Shown: positions 7,688-15,868, counted from the first letter of the stretch. The stretch: DNA of 36,240 nucleotides from Sphingobium trunci (GCF_022664535.1 NZ_JAKUJY010000035.1:1-36240); one strand, 5' to 3'. The notes: a model not told the origin generated them from the letters alone. Numbers and translations are program-made.

Positions 7688-8095
7688 ATGGACAAGCGCA
7701 CCAGCATCGCCGGAATCGAACTGCCCGATCATAGCGACCGGCAGAGCTACACTATCACCGACCTGTCGGAAGAATTCGGCGTCACCGCCCGCGCCCTGCG
7801 CTTCTACGAGGATGAGGGGCTGATCGCGCCGGAGCGGCAGGGCCTGGCCCGCATCTATTCGCGCCGCGACCGCGCCCGCCTGGCCTGGATCCTGCGCGGC
7901 AAGCGGGTCGGCTTCAGTCTGGCCGACATTCGCGAGATGATCGACCTTTACGACGCGGACGAAGGCCATGAGGAACAGCGCCGCGTCACCGTCGCCAAGT
8001 GCAAGGCGCGCATCGACCTGCTGACCCGTCAGAAGGACGATATCGACGCCGCCATCGCCGAGCTGTCGCAATTCGTGACCGCGCTCGGCCGCTAA
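7688..8095 (+). CDS. MerR family transcriptional regulator
   Basis: This 135-residue protein has the MerR winged helix-turn-helix at residues 21-60 (YTITDLSEEFGVTARALRFY, then EDEGLIAPER). The second helix-turn-helix region (YSRRDRARLAWILRGKRVGF) is followed by a dimerisation coiled coil ending at the C-terminus. There is no metal-binding Cys set of the MerR/CueR/ZntR type: the only Cys is in VAKCKARIDLL. This fits the subgroup found beside acyl-CoA dehydrogenase genes (LiuR-like), which respond to acyl-CoA metabolism. The next gene, a long acyl-CoA dehydrogenase, starts 34 bases downstream, so the pair is probably an operon. Its own promoter carries a palindrome (7652-7667) likely to be its binding site. 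Confidence 0.88.
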   Translation: MDKRTSIAGIELPDHSDRQSYTITDLSEEFGVTARALRFYEDEGLIAPERQGLARIYSRRDRARLAWILRGKRVGFSLADIREMIDLYDADEGHEEQRRVTVAKCKARIDLLTRQKDDIDAAIAELSQFVTALGR

Positions 8096-8129
8096 TTTTC
8101 CCTTCAGAACAAAGCTTTCGGAGAAGATC

Positions 8130-9932
8130 ATGCCCCATTACACTGCCCCCGTCCGTGACACCCGTTTCGTGCTCGACCATGTCGTGGGGCTGGAGCGCTA
8201 CACCAACCTGCCCGGCTTCGAGAATGCGACGCCGGATCTGGTGGAGGCGATCCTGACCGAAGGCGGCAAGATGGCCGCCGAAATCCTCTTCCCGCTGAAC
8301 GCCGTGGGCGACAGGGAAGGCTGCACCCGTCACCCGGACGGCAGCGTGACCACGCCCACCGGCTTCAAGCAGGCGTTCGACGCCTATGTCGAGGGCGGCT
8401 GGACCACGCTCAGCGCGCCGGTCGAATTTGGCGGCCAGGGTATGCCCCGCATCATCGCGACGGCGATCAACGAATATGTGCTCTCCGCCAACCACAGCTT
8501 CGAAATGTATCACGGCCTGACGCAGGGCGCGGTCGAGGCGTTGCTGGCCAAGGGCAGCGACGATCAGAAGCGGACCTATGTCCCCAATATGGTGTCGGGC
8601 AAATGGACCGGCACGATGAACCTGACGGAACCGCATTGCGGCACCGACCTCGGCCTTATCAAGACCAGGGCCGTGCCCAATGCCGACGGCAGCTATGCGA
8701 TCACCGGGACCAAGATCTTCATCTCCTCGGGCGAACATGATCTGGCGGAAAACATCATCCACCTCGTCCTGGCCAAGACCCCGGGCGCACCGGACAGCAG
8801 CAAGGGCATCTCGCTGTTCGTCGTGCCCAAGTTCCTGGTCAACGCCGACGGGTCGCTGGGCGAGCGCAACGCCCTCTCCTGCGGCTCGCTCGAACATAAG
8901 ATGGGCATTCACGGCAACGCCACCTGCGTCATGAACTATGACGGCGCGACCGGCTGGCTGGTGGGCGAGGAGAATAAGGGCCTCGCCGCCATGTTCATCA
9001 TGATGAACGCGGCGCGGCTGGGCGTCGGGCTCCAGGGCCTCGCCCAGGCGGAGATCGCCTATCAGAACGCCGCCGCCTATGCCCATGACCGGCGTCAGGG
9101 CCGCGCCCTCACCGGCCCCAAGGAACCGCAGGAAAAAGCCGACACGCTGTTCGTCCACCCCGACGTGCGCCGCATGCTGATGGAGGCGAAGGCGCTGACC
9201 GAGGGGCTTCGCGCGCTGATGCTCTGGGGCGCGTTGCAGGTCGACCTCGCCCATCGCGGCGCGACCGAGGAAGACCGGCAGGCGGCCGACGACCTGCTCC
9301 AGCTGCTGACCCCGGTGCTCAAGGGCTATACCACCGACAAGGGCTTCGACGTGACCGTCATGGCGCAGCAGGTGTTCGGCGGCCATGGCTACATCAACGA
9401 AAATGGCGTCGAACAATATGTGCGCGACGTCCGCATCACCCAGATCTACGAAGGCACGAACGGCGTGCAGGCGATGGACCTGGTCGGCCGCAAGCTGCCC
9501 ATGAACGGCGGCCGCGCGCTCCAGGCCTTCCTCAAGATCATCGCCACCGAAGTGGCCGAAGCCAAGGGCGATGAAAAGCTGGCGAGCTTCGCCCAGGCGC
9601 TGGAAAAGGCAAGCGAACAGCTCGGTGCGGCGACCATGTGGCTGATGCAGAACGCGATGAAGAATCCGGACAATGCGGGCGCCGGGGCGGTCCATTACAT
9701 GCACATATTGGGCATCGTCGCGACCGGCCTGATGTGGCTGCGCATGGCGAAGGCCGCGTCGGCGCTGCTGGCGGCGGGCGAAGGCGATGCCAAGTTCCTC
9801 GAAGCCAAGCTGGTCACCGCCCGCTTCTTCGCGGAACGCATCATGCCCGACGCGGGCGCGCTCCGCCGCAAGATCGAGGGCGGCGCGGAAAGCCTGATGG
9901 CGCTCGATCCGGACATGTTCCTGGCCGCCTGA
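8130..9932 (+). CDS. Acyl-CoA dehydrogenase, long DmdC-like type
   Basis: This 600-residue flavoprotein oxidises an acyl-CoA to the 2-enoyl-CoA, passing electrons to ETF. It is longer than ordinary 380-residue members because it carries an extra C-terminal domain, as in the DmdC-like and AidB-related group. Seen in order are the N-terminal helical region, MNLTEPHCGTDL (FAD/substrate loop, near residue 165), the middle beta domain, and IYEGTNGVQAMD near residue 439, whose Glu is the expected catalytic base. DmdC acts on 3-methylthiopropanoyl-CoA, but most homologues are of unproven specificity and I do not assign dimethylsulfoniopropionate use here. The adjacent MerR regulator suggests induction by fatty-acid or branched-chain intermediates. 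The ATG follows TTCGGAGAAGATC, an acceptable ribosome-binding site. Confidence 0.87.
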   Translation: MPHYTAPVRDTRFVLDHVVGLERYTNLPGFENATPDLVEAILTEGGKMAAEILFPLNAVGDREGCTRHPDGSVTTPTGFKQAFDAYVEGGWTTLSAPVEFGGQGMPRIIATAINEYVLSANHSFEMYHGLTQGAVEALLAKGSDDQKRTYVPNMVSGKWTGTMNLTEPHCGTDLGLIKTRAVPNADGSYAITGTKIFISSGEHDLAENIIHLVLAKTPGAPDSSKGISLFVVPKFLVNADGSLGERNALSCGSLEHKMGIHGNATCVMNYDGATGWLVGEENKGLAAMFIMMNAARLGVGLQGLAQAEIAYQNAAAYAHDRRQGRALTGPKEPQEKADTLFVHPDVRRMLMEAKALTEGLRALMLWGALQVDLAHRGATEEDRQAADDLLQLLTPVLKGYTTDKGFDVTVMAQQVFGGHGYINENGVEQYVRDVRITQIYEGTNGVQAMDLVGRKLPMNGGRALQAFLKIIATEVAEAKGDEKLASFAQALEKASEQLGAATMWLMQNAMKNPDNAGAGAVHYMHILGIVATGLMWLRMAKAASALLAAGEGDAKFLEAKLVTARFFAERIMPDAGALRRKIEGGAESLMALDPDMFLAA

Positions 9933-9950
9933 CCGGCGGACAAAGCCTCT

Positions 9951-9976
9951 CCCCCCTCCCGCAAGCGGGAGGGGGG
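9951..9976. repeat. REP-like palindrome, copy 1
   Basis: CCCCCCTCCCGC (9951-9962) and GCGGGAGGGGGG (9965-9976) are perfect 12-base arms around AA. A related sequence is at 34071-34092. It lies 19 bases after the acyl-CoA dehydrogenase stop and may stabilise the message end or help termination, though no T-run follows. I regard it as one member of a dispersed GC-rich palindrome family common in sphingomonad genomes (from memory). Confidence 0.65.
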
Positions 9977-10069
9977 CGGGCCAGCGCCGCGTCGGCACCC
10001 CACCACGCCCATTGCGCCCTCCGCGCCATGGGATCATGAAGAGGGCATGCCGCACCGACCCGCCAGAGC

Positions 10070-11362
10070 ATGACCGCGACGCCGCCCGCCGGCCGGCTGC
10101 TGGGCCTTCCCGCCTGCATCGCGCTGGTCATGGGCAATATGATCGGATCGGGCGTGTTCCTGCTGCCCGCCAGCCTCGCGCCCTATGGCTGGGATGCGGT
10201 GGCGGGCTGGGTCTTCACCATCGGCGGATCGATGGTGCTGGCCTTCGTCATCGCCCGCCTGAGCCAGGCCATGCCCGGCGCCAATATCTCCCAGATGATC
10301 GCGCAGGGCTACGGGCCGCTGGCGGGCTTCGCGATCGGCTGGGTCTATTGGCTCGCGATCGTCATCACCAACGTCACCATCGCGGTCGCCGCCACCGCCA
10401 ATCTCAGCAGCATCCTGCCGGTGCTCGCCCGGCCCGGCATCGGCGCGCTGACCTCGCTCGCCTTCCTGTGGCTGACCATCGCCATCAATGCCGCGGGCGC
10501 GCGCGCGGCGGGCGTGGCGCAACTGGCGACCACCGCCATCAAGCTGGTGCCGATCGTCCTCGTCATGGTGCTGCTCGCGATCATGCTCGCCAATGGCCGC
10601 GCCGAAATCGCCCCCTTCCCGGCGCAGGGCTTCACCAGCGCGGGCATCACCGCGTCGGCCGCGCTGACGCTCTGGGCATTGCTCGGCTTCGAATCCGCCA
10701 GCGCGGCGGCCGACAAGGTGCGCGATCCGGCCCAGACCATTCCCCGCGCCACGCTGATCGGCACGGGGGTCACGGGCCTTCTCTACCTGCTGGTCTGTTC
10801 GGGCATCGCGCTGACCCTGCCACTTGCCGAAAGCCGGACAGGATCGCCCTTCGGCGCCTTCGTCAGCCATTACTGGTCGCCCGGCCCGGCGCGTTTCGTC
10901 GCCCTGTTCGCCGCGATCAGTTGCCTCGGCGCGCTCAACGGCTGGACCTTGCTGAAGGGAGAGGTTCCGCTCGCCATGGCGCGCAGCGGCGAGCTGCCGC
11001 GCTGGTTCGCGGGCACGGACCGGCATGGCACGCCGGTGCGCGCGCTGGTCCTGTCGGGCATATTGGGAACGCTGCTGCTCGCCGCGAACAGCCTGCATGA
11101 ACTGGTGTCGCTGTTCACGACGATGGCATTGCTCGCGACCTCCGCCTCGCTCTGGCTCTATGTCGGCTGCGCCCTGGCGGCGATGCGCATGCGGCTGGCC
11201 GCACCTGCCGCGCTGATCGGGCTTGGCTATGCGGTCTGGACCTTATGGGGCGCAGGCTGGATGGCGAGCGGTTCCAGCTTCCTGCTGATGGCGGGCGGCT
11301 TTCCCTTCTATGCCTGGGCGCGGCGCGAAAGGAGGGGGATCAATCCCCCCACAATTCCTTGA
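10070..11362 (+). CDS. APC-family amino-acid permease, AdiC-like
   Basis: This 430-residue integral membrane protein shows about 12 hydrophobic segments. The first helix carries GNMIGSGVFLLPASLA, the signature of the amino acid-polyamine-organocation family and close to the AdiC-type substrate-binding helix. The sixth segment has LWALLGFESASAAADKVRDP, with the conserved GFE turn and the RDP loop that follows. Length matches AdiC/PotE-like antiporters. The exact substrate (arginine, agmatine, ornithine or another amino acid) cannot be told, and no decarboxylase gene is nearby, so an acid-resistance role is not supported. The gene converges with dnaJ and their 3' ends overlap by 23 bases (11340-11362). 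Confidence 0.85.
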   Translation: MTATPPAGRLLGLPACIALVMGNMIGSGVFLLPASLAPYGWDAVAGWVFTIGGSMVLAFVIARLSQAMPGANISQMIAQGYGPLAGFAIGWVYWLAIVITNVTIAVAATANLSSILPVLARPGIGALTSLAFLWLTIAINAAGARAAGVAQLATTAIKLVPIVLVMVLLAIMLANGRAEIAPFPAQGFTSAGITASAALTLWALLGFESASAAADKVRDPAQTIPRATLIGTGVTGLLYLLVCSGIALTLPLAESRTGSPFGAFVSHYWSPGPARFVALFAAISCLGALNGWTLLKGEVPLAMARSGELPRWFAGTDRHGTPVRALVLSGILGTLLLAANSLHELVSLFTTMALLATSASLWLYVGCALAAMRMRLAAPAALIGLGYAVWTLWGAGWMASGSSFLLMAGGFPFYAWARRERRGINPPTIP

Positions 11363-12470
11363 GCTTGCTGAAGAAGCCCGACGATTGCGGACATTCCTCG
11401 CCGGTCTCGGTCGCGCGGAAGGCCTCCAGCAGCTCGCGCTGCTTCGCCGTCAGCCGGGTCGGCGTCTCGACATCGACCTGGATCACCAGATCGCCCTGCC
11501 CGCGCCCGTTCAGCACCGGCATGCCCGCGCCACGCTGGCGGATCTGCTTGCCCGACTGGATGCCGCTCGGAATCTTGATTTCATGGCGCTTGCCGTCCAG
11601 CCCCGGCACCTCGATCACGCCGCCCAGCGCCGCCGTGGTGATGCTGACCGGCGCGCGGGCGAACAGCGTCGTCCCGTCCCGCTCGAAGATCGCATGCCGC
11701 TTCACATGCAGGAAGATATAGAGGTCGCCCGCTGGCGCACCCCGCGCCCCCGCCTCGCCCTCGCCCGACAGGCGGATGCGCGTGCCTTCGTCGACACCGG
11801 CGGGAATGTTGACGGACAGCGTCTTGGGCCTGTCCACCCGCCCCTCGCCCCGGCAGGAACGGCAGGGGCTTTCGATCACCTGGCCCGCGCCATGGCAGGC
11901 GGGGCAAGTGCGCTCGACCACGAAGAAACCCTGCTGCGCCCGCACCTGGCCATGGCCATGACAGGTGCCGCAGCTCTTGACCCCGGTACCCGGCTGCGCG
12001 CCCGATCCGTCGCAGCTTTCGCAGGCGGCCGAAACCTCGATCTGGATCTCGGTCTGCTTGCCGTGATAGGCCTCGTCCAGCGTGATTTCCATGTCGTAGC
12101 GCAGGTCCGCCCCGCGCCGCTGGGCCTGGCGCCCGCCACCGCCGCCGAAACCGGATTGGCCGAAAATCGTCTCGAAAATATCGCCCAGGTCGGAAAAGCC
12201 GCCCGCGCCGCGACCGCCAAAGCCGCCGCCAGCCCCGCCATTCTGGAACGCCGCATGGCCGAACCGGTCATAGGCCGCGCGCTTCTGCGGGTCCTTCAGG
12301 CATTCATAGGCTTCGGAAACGGCCTTGAACTTGGCCTCGCTGTCGGTGCAGCCCCCGGTCTTGTCCGGGTGATATTTCATCGCCAGCTTGCGATAGGCGC
12401 TCTTGATCGTGGCGGCATCGGCCGTGCGCTCGACCTCGAGCAATTCATAATAGTCGATTTCGGTGCTCAT
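11340..12470 (-). CDS. dnaJ: Molecular chaperone DnaJ (Hsp40)
   Basis: This 376-residue protein is the co-chaperone that delivers substrates to DnaK and stimulates its ATPase. The J-domain is at residues 1-70 with the essential HPD (KYHPDKTGG). A Gly/Phe-rich linker follows (GGAGGGFGGRGAGGF). Four zinc-binding repeats then appear: CESCDGSG, CGTCHGHG, CPACHGAG and CRSCRGEG. The C-terminal substrate-binding domains contain LYIFLHVKRHAIFERDG and the dimerisation tail. All key residues are present. It follows dnaK by 64 bases on the same strand, and a strong hairpin (12488-12522) lies between them. The stop overlaps the convergent permease gene. Confidence 0.97.
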   Translation of the reverse strand: MSTEIDYYELLEVERTADAATIKSAYRKLAMKYHPDKTGGCTDSEAKFKAVSEAYECLKDPQKRAAYDRFGHAAFQNGGAGGGFGGRGAGGFSDLGDIFETIFGQSGFGGGGGRQAQRRGADLRYDMEITLDEAYHGKQTEIQIEVSAACESCDGSGAQPGTGVKSCGTCHGHGQVRAQQGFFVVERTCPACHGAGQVIESPCRSCRGEGRVDRPKTLSVNIPAGVDEGTRIRLSGEGEAGARGAPAGDLYIFLHVKRHAIFERDGTTLFARAPVSITTAALGGVIEVPGLDGKRHEIKIPSGIQSGKQIRQRGAGMPVLNGRGQGDLVIQVDVETPTRLTAKQRELLEAFRATETGEECPQSSGFFSKLKELWGD

Positions 12471-12487
12471 CTCGCCCCCGGCGTCCC

Positions 12488-12522
12488 TGCCCCGTCAGAC
12501 CCATGAAAGCCATGACGGGGCA
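12488..12522 (-). promoter_or_regulatory. Stem-loop between dnaK and dnaJ
   Basis: TGCCCCGTCA (12488-12497) and TGACGGGGCA (12513-12522) form a perfect 10-base stem with a 15-base loop in the dnaK-dnaJ gap. No T-run follows on the minus strand, so it is not a standard terminator. It is well placed to protect the 3' end of dnaK mRNA or to reduce read-through and translation of dnaJ. Confidence 0.6.
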
Positions 12523-12534
12523 AGCACATCAGCT

Positions 12535-14433
12535 TCACGCCTTGTTGTCGTCCACTTCCGAGAATTCGGCATCGACGACATCATCGTCTGCCTTGGGAGC
12601 ATCCGCACCCGGAGCCGCCGCAGCGGCCTGCTCCTTCTCATAGATGGCCTGGCCCAGCTTCATGGCGACCGTCGCCAGTTCCTGCGCCTTCGCCTTCATC
12701 GCCTCGGCATCGCCGCCCTCGACCGCCGACTTGGTGGCGGCGATCGCGGTCTCGATCTCCGACTTGAGCGAAGCGTCCACCTTGTCGCCATGCTCGGAAA
12801 GCTGCTGCTCGGTGGTGTGGATCAGGCTCTCGGCATTGTTCTTCGCCTCGGCCGATTCGCGCTTCTTCTTGTCCTCTTCGGCGAAACGCTCGGCATCCTT
12901 GACCATCTGGTCGATGTCGGCGTCGGACAGGCCGCCCGAAGCCTGGATGCGGATCTGCTGCTCCTTGCCGGTGCCCTTGTCCTTGGCATGGACGTTGACC
13001 AGACCGTTGGCGTCGATGTCGAACGTCACCTCGATCTGCGGCACGCCGCGCGGCGCGGGCGGGATGCCGACCAGATCGAACTGCCCGAGCAGCTTGTTGT
13101 CCGCCGCCATTTCACGCTCGCCCTGGAACACGCGGATCGTCACCGCCTGCTGATTGTCGTCGGCGGTCGAATAGACCTGGCTCTTCTTGGCGGGGATGGT
13201 GGTGTTGCGGTCGATCATGCGGGTGAACACGCCGCCCAGCGTCTCGATGCCCAGCGACAGCGGCGTCACGTCGAGCAGCAGCACGTCCTTGACGTCGCCC
13301 TGCAGCACGCCCGCCTGGATGGCGGCGCCCATGGCGACGACCTCGTCCGGGTTCACGCCGGTATGCGGTTCCTTGCCGAAAAACTCCTTCACCGCCTCGC
13401 GCACCTTGGGCATGCGGGTCATACCGCCGACCAGCACCACTTCGCTGATCTCGCTCGCGGAAACCCCGGCGTCGGCCAGCGCCTTCTTGCACGGCTCCAT
13501 CGTCCGCTTGATGAGGTCGGCCACCAGCCGCTCCAGATCGGCGCGGGTGATGGTCTTGACCAGATGCTTGGGACCATTCTGGTCAGCGGTGATGAAGGGC
13601 AGGTTGACTTCGGTCGACTGCGCCGAGGACAGTTCGATCTTCGCCTTTTCCGCCGCTTCCTTCAGGCGCTGGAGCGCCAGCTTGTCCTTGGTGAGGTCGA
13701 TGCCCTCTTCCTTCTGGAAGCCCGAGGCCAGGAACTCGACCAGCTTGGCGTCGAAATCCTCGCCGCCCAGGAAGGTGTCGCCATTGGTGGACTTCACCTC
13801 GAACACGCCGTCGCCGATCTCCAGGATCGAGATGTCGAAGGTGCCGCCGCCAAGGTCGTAGACCGCGATGGTCTTGCCGTCCTGCTTTTCGAGGCCATAG
13901 GCGAGCGCAGCCGCGGTCGGCTCGTTGATGATGCGCAGCACTTCAAGGCCGGCGATCTGGCCGGCGTCCTTGGTCGCCTGACGCTGGGCGTCGTTGAAGT
14001 AAGCCGGAACGGTGATGACCGCCTGCGTGACCGTCTCGCCCAGATAGGACTCGGCGGTTTCCTTCATCTTCTGCAGGATGAAGGCGGAAATCTGCGAGGG
14101 GCTGTAGTCCTTGCCACCGGCATTGACCCATGCGTCGCCATTGGGACCCTTGGCGATGCTGTAGGGCACCAGCTCCATGTCCTTCTTGGTCATCGGATCG
14201 TCGAAGCGGCGGCCGATCAGGCGCTTCACCGCGAAGATCGTATTGTCCGGATTGGTCACGGCCTGACGCTTGGCGGGCTGGCCGATCAGGCGCTCGCCAT
14301 CCTTGGTGAAGGCCACGATCGAGGGCGTGGTGCGCGCGCCTTCCGCATTTTCGATGACCTTGGGCTTGCCGCCGTCCATCACGGCGACGCAGCTGTTGGT
14401 GGTGCCCAGGTCGATACCGATTACTTTTGCCAT
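12535..14433 (-). CDS. dnaK: Molecular chaperone DnaK (Hsp70)
   Basis: This 632-residue Hsp70 binds exposed hydrophobic peptides in an ATP-controlled cycle with DnaJ and GrpE. The start at 14433 is chosen because it begins MAKVIGIDLGTTNSCVAV, the invariant family N-terminus, and follows AGAGGACACA. The nucleotide-binding domain has the phosphate loops (DLGTTNS; YDLGGGTFDISIL) and VLVGGMTRMPKV. The linker is DVLLLDVTPLSLGIETLGG, followed by the beta-sandwich and helical lid. The end, VDAEFSEVDDNKA, is typical of alphaproteobacterial DnaK. Upstream is a near-perfect heat-shock promoter (14522-14549), so RpoH control is likely. dnaJ follows in the same transcript. Confidence 0.98.
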   Translation of the reverse strand: MAKVIGIDLGTTNSCVAVMDGGKPKVIENAEGARTTPSIVAFTKDGERLIGQPAKRQAVTNPDNTIFAVKRLIGRRFDDPMTKKDMELVPYSIAKGPNGDAWVNAGGKDYSPSQISAFILQKMKETAESYLGETVTQAVITVPAYFNDAQRQATKDAGQIAGLEVLRIINEPTAAALAYGLEKQDGKTIAVYDLGGGTFDISILEIGDGVFEVKSTNGDTFLGGEDFDAKLVEFLASGFQKEEGIDLTKDKLALQRLKEAAEKAKIELSSAQSTEVNLPFITADQNGPKHLVKTITRADLERLVADLIKRTMEPCKKALADAGVSASEISEVVLVGGMTRMPKVREAVKEFFGKEPHTGVNPDEVVAMGAAIQAGVLQGDVKDVLLLDVTPLSLGIETLGGVFTRMIDRNTTIPAKKSQVYSTADDNQQAVTIRVFQGEREMAADNKLLGQFDLVGIPPAPRGVPQIEVTFDIDANGLVNVHAKDKGTGKEQQIRIQASGGLSDADIDQMVKDAERFAEEDKKKRESAEAKNNAESLIHTTEQQLSEHGDKVDASLKSEIETAIAATKSAVEGGDAEAMKAKAQELATVAMKLGQAIYEKEQAAAAAPGADAPKADDDVVDAEFSEVDDNKA

Positions 14434-14521
14434 TGTGTCCTCTTTGAACCCCAAATCATATTCAGCGGTTGACGGCCCCATACCTCACGAAAGCGCCAAG
14501 GCAAGGCCGTTTGCGCAAGGG

Positions 14522-14549
14522 ATATAGGCGTGCTTTCGCTTGGCACAAG
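14522..14549 (-). promoter_or_regulatory. RpoH (sigma-32) promoter of dnaK-dnaJ
   Basis: On the minus strand CTTG (14549-14546) is followed after exactly 17 bases by CCTATAT (14528-14522). This matches the alphaproteobacterial heat-shock consensus CTTG-N17/18-CYTATNT at every fixed position. Transcription would start near 14515, leaving a leader of about 80 bases before the dnaK ATG at 14433. Confidence 0.75.
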
Positions 14550-14593
14550 AAGCGGCGGCGATTAGCCTGAAGAAACGACCATAAACGGGACAT

Positions 14594-15094
14594 ATGAGGA
14601 AGCCCCTGGCCATGCGCGCATTTCTACCCCTGATCGCCCTTGCCACCCCGCTGGCGCTCGGCGCCTGCGGCGACCCCGCGCCCACCTATATCGACCAGGC
14701 CTGGATACGCCTCAGCCCCAACAAGGATACGCCCTCCGCCGGTTATTTCGTGGCGCATGGCGGCGACGCGGCCACCAGGCTGCGCGGCGTCCTGACCGAC
14801 TATGCGCTCAAGGTCGAGATGCATGAGAGCATGAGCGAGGGCAGCGGCAAGGGGGCCATGATGACGATGAAGCCGCTCGACAGCGTCGACATCCCCGCCA
14901 AATCGACCGTCGCCTTCGCGCCGGGCGGCAAGCATCTGATGCTCTGGGGCGTCAACGACACGGCGATCAGCCGGGGCAAGATGACGCTGACCTTCTTGCT
15001 GGCCAATGGCGACCGGCTGCTGGTCGACGCCATCATCCAGAAGCCCGGCGCGGACGCCCCCGCTCCCAAGGCCGACGAGCATAAGGACCATTGA
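14594..15094 (+). CDS. PCu(A)C-type copper chaperone lipoprotein
   Basis: This 166-residue protein has a lipoprotein signal ending in LALGAC, with Cys25 as the lipidation site, so it is probably anchored in the periplasm. The PCu(A)C copper(I) motif is complete: His77 in VEMHESM, Met92 after an 11-to-15-residue spacer, then His114 and Met116 in KHLMLWG, with 21 residues between Met92 and His114. Proteins of this family carry Cu(I) to cytochrome c oxidase. The tail is charged (KADEHKDH) and may add metal affinity. An internal ATG at 14612, behind GAGGAAG, is an alternative start that keeps the lipobox. The next gene overlaps the stop by four bases. It is divergent from dnaK. Confidence 0.85.
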   Translation: MRKPLAMRAFLPLIALATPLALGACGDPAPTYIDQAWIRLSPNKDTPSAGYFVAHGGDAATRLRGVLTDYALKVEMHESMSEGSGKGAMMTMKPLDSVDIPAKSTVAFAPGGKHLMLWGVNDTAISRGKMTLTFLLANGDRLLVDAIIQKPGADAPAPKADEHKDH

Positions 15095-15555
15095 CCAGCC
15101 GTCCGCTGACCCAGGCGGAAACCGCCCTCGCCCGATCGGTCTTCGGATCGGCCGTCGACTATGGGCGGGTGCGGCTGCATCGGGGCAAATGGTGGCCCTT
15201 TCATCCGAAAAACGTCACCATGGCGCCCGACGGCGACATCTGGTTCCACCCGGACAGTGACGCCTTCTGCGCGGATTTCTGCGCGGGGCCGCTGCATCTC
15301 CAGGGACATTTCATCCATGAGATGACCCATGTCTGGCAGGCCCAGCGCGGCGGCCGCTTCTATCTGCCGCTGATGCGCCACCCCTTCTGCCGCTATCGCT
15401 ACCGGATCGTGCCGGGCCGGCCCTTCCGCCGCTATGGGCTGGAACAGCAGGCGGAGATCGTGCGCCATGCCTTCCTGCTGCGCCACGGCCAGACGATAGC
15501 GGGCAAGCCGCCGCTGCCGGTCTATGAGGCATTGCTGCCGTTCGGCACCGGTTGA
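15091..15555 (+). CDS. Small HExxH (zincin-like) protein, translationally coupled to the copper chaperone
   Basis: This 154-residue protein starts at TTG (15091), overlapping the previous stop as TTGA and preceded by AAGGA. The motif IHEMTHVWQAQRGG is a zinc-binding HExxH of the DUF4157-like zincin type, and EQQAEIVRHAF about 35 residues later could supply the third ligand (Glu). No signal peptide or membrane segment is visible. The centre is rich in Arg and Tyr (FCRYRYRIVPGRPFRRYG). Proteins of this kind in sphingomonads are, from memory, annotated vgr-related, but no Vgr or secretion genes are nearby, so that label carries little information. Protease activity is possible; substrate unknown. 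The overlap indicates co-translation with the PCu(A)C gene. Confidence 0.75.
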   Translation: MTSRPLTQAETALARSVFGSAVDYGRVRLHRGKWWPFHPKNVTMAPDGDIWFHPDSDAFCADFCAGPLHLQGHFIHEMTHVWQAQRGGRFYLPLMRHPFCRYRYRIVPGRPFRRYGLEQQAEIVRHAFLLRHGQTIAGKPPLPVYEALLPFGTG

Positions 15556-15651
15556 GCCGCCGAAACGCCTCTTATCAGGGACATACCGACCACAACCCCC
15601 TAGGCCTCGTCCAATTCCGCCGTAAAAGTAGAGGTAAAGGGAGGATCAACC

Positions 15652-15828
15652 ATGGATATCGACGGCAACGACACTGTGTCCGAGCGGGCGGAACTGCATT
15701 TCCTCGCCGCGCTGGTCGATGAACTGATGCGCAAGCTGCTCATCGCGGGCGTCCTGAGCCAGGCGGAGCTCAACGACATCGAACGCGCCGTGTCGCAAAG
15801 GGTCGGCCACCCGCCGCGCGCCTGGTAA
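15652..15828 (+). CDS. Small helical protein of 58 residues, function unknown
   Basis: The ATG at 15652 is preceded by an excellent GGGAGGATCAACC site, and the frame ends with TAA at 15826-15828. The protein is acidic then amphipathic: heptad-like hydrophobics in LHFLAALVDELMRKLLIAGV, then LSQAELNDIERAVSQRV, ending GHPPRAW. Two helices are expected, without a signal peptide or membrane segment. The strong ribosome-binding site, GC-rich third positions and tidy spacing (96 bases after the HExxH gene, 40 before the next ATG) argue that it is real. I recognise no family. Confidence 0.65.
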   Translation: MDIDGNDTVSERAELHFLAALVDELMRKLLIAGVLSQAELNDIERAVSQRVGHPPRAW

Positions 15829-15868
15829 TCCTGTTCCGCCACGCCGTCCTGCGCTATGCTGCGGGCCG

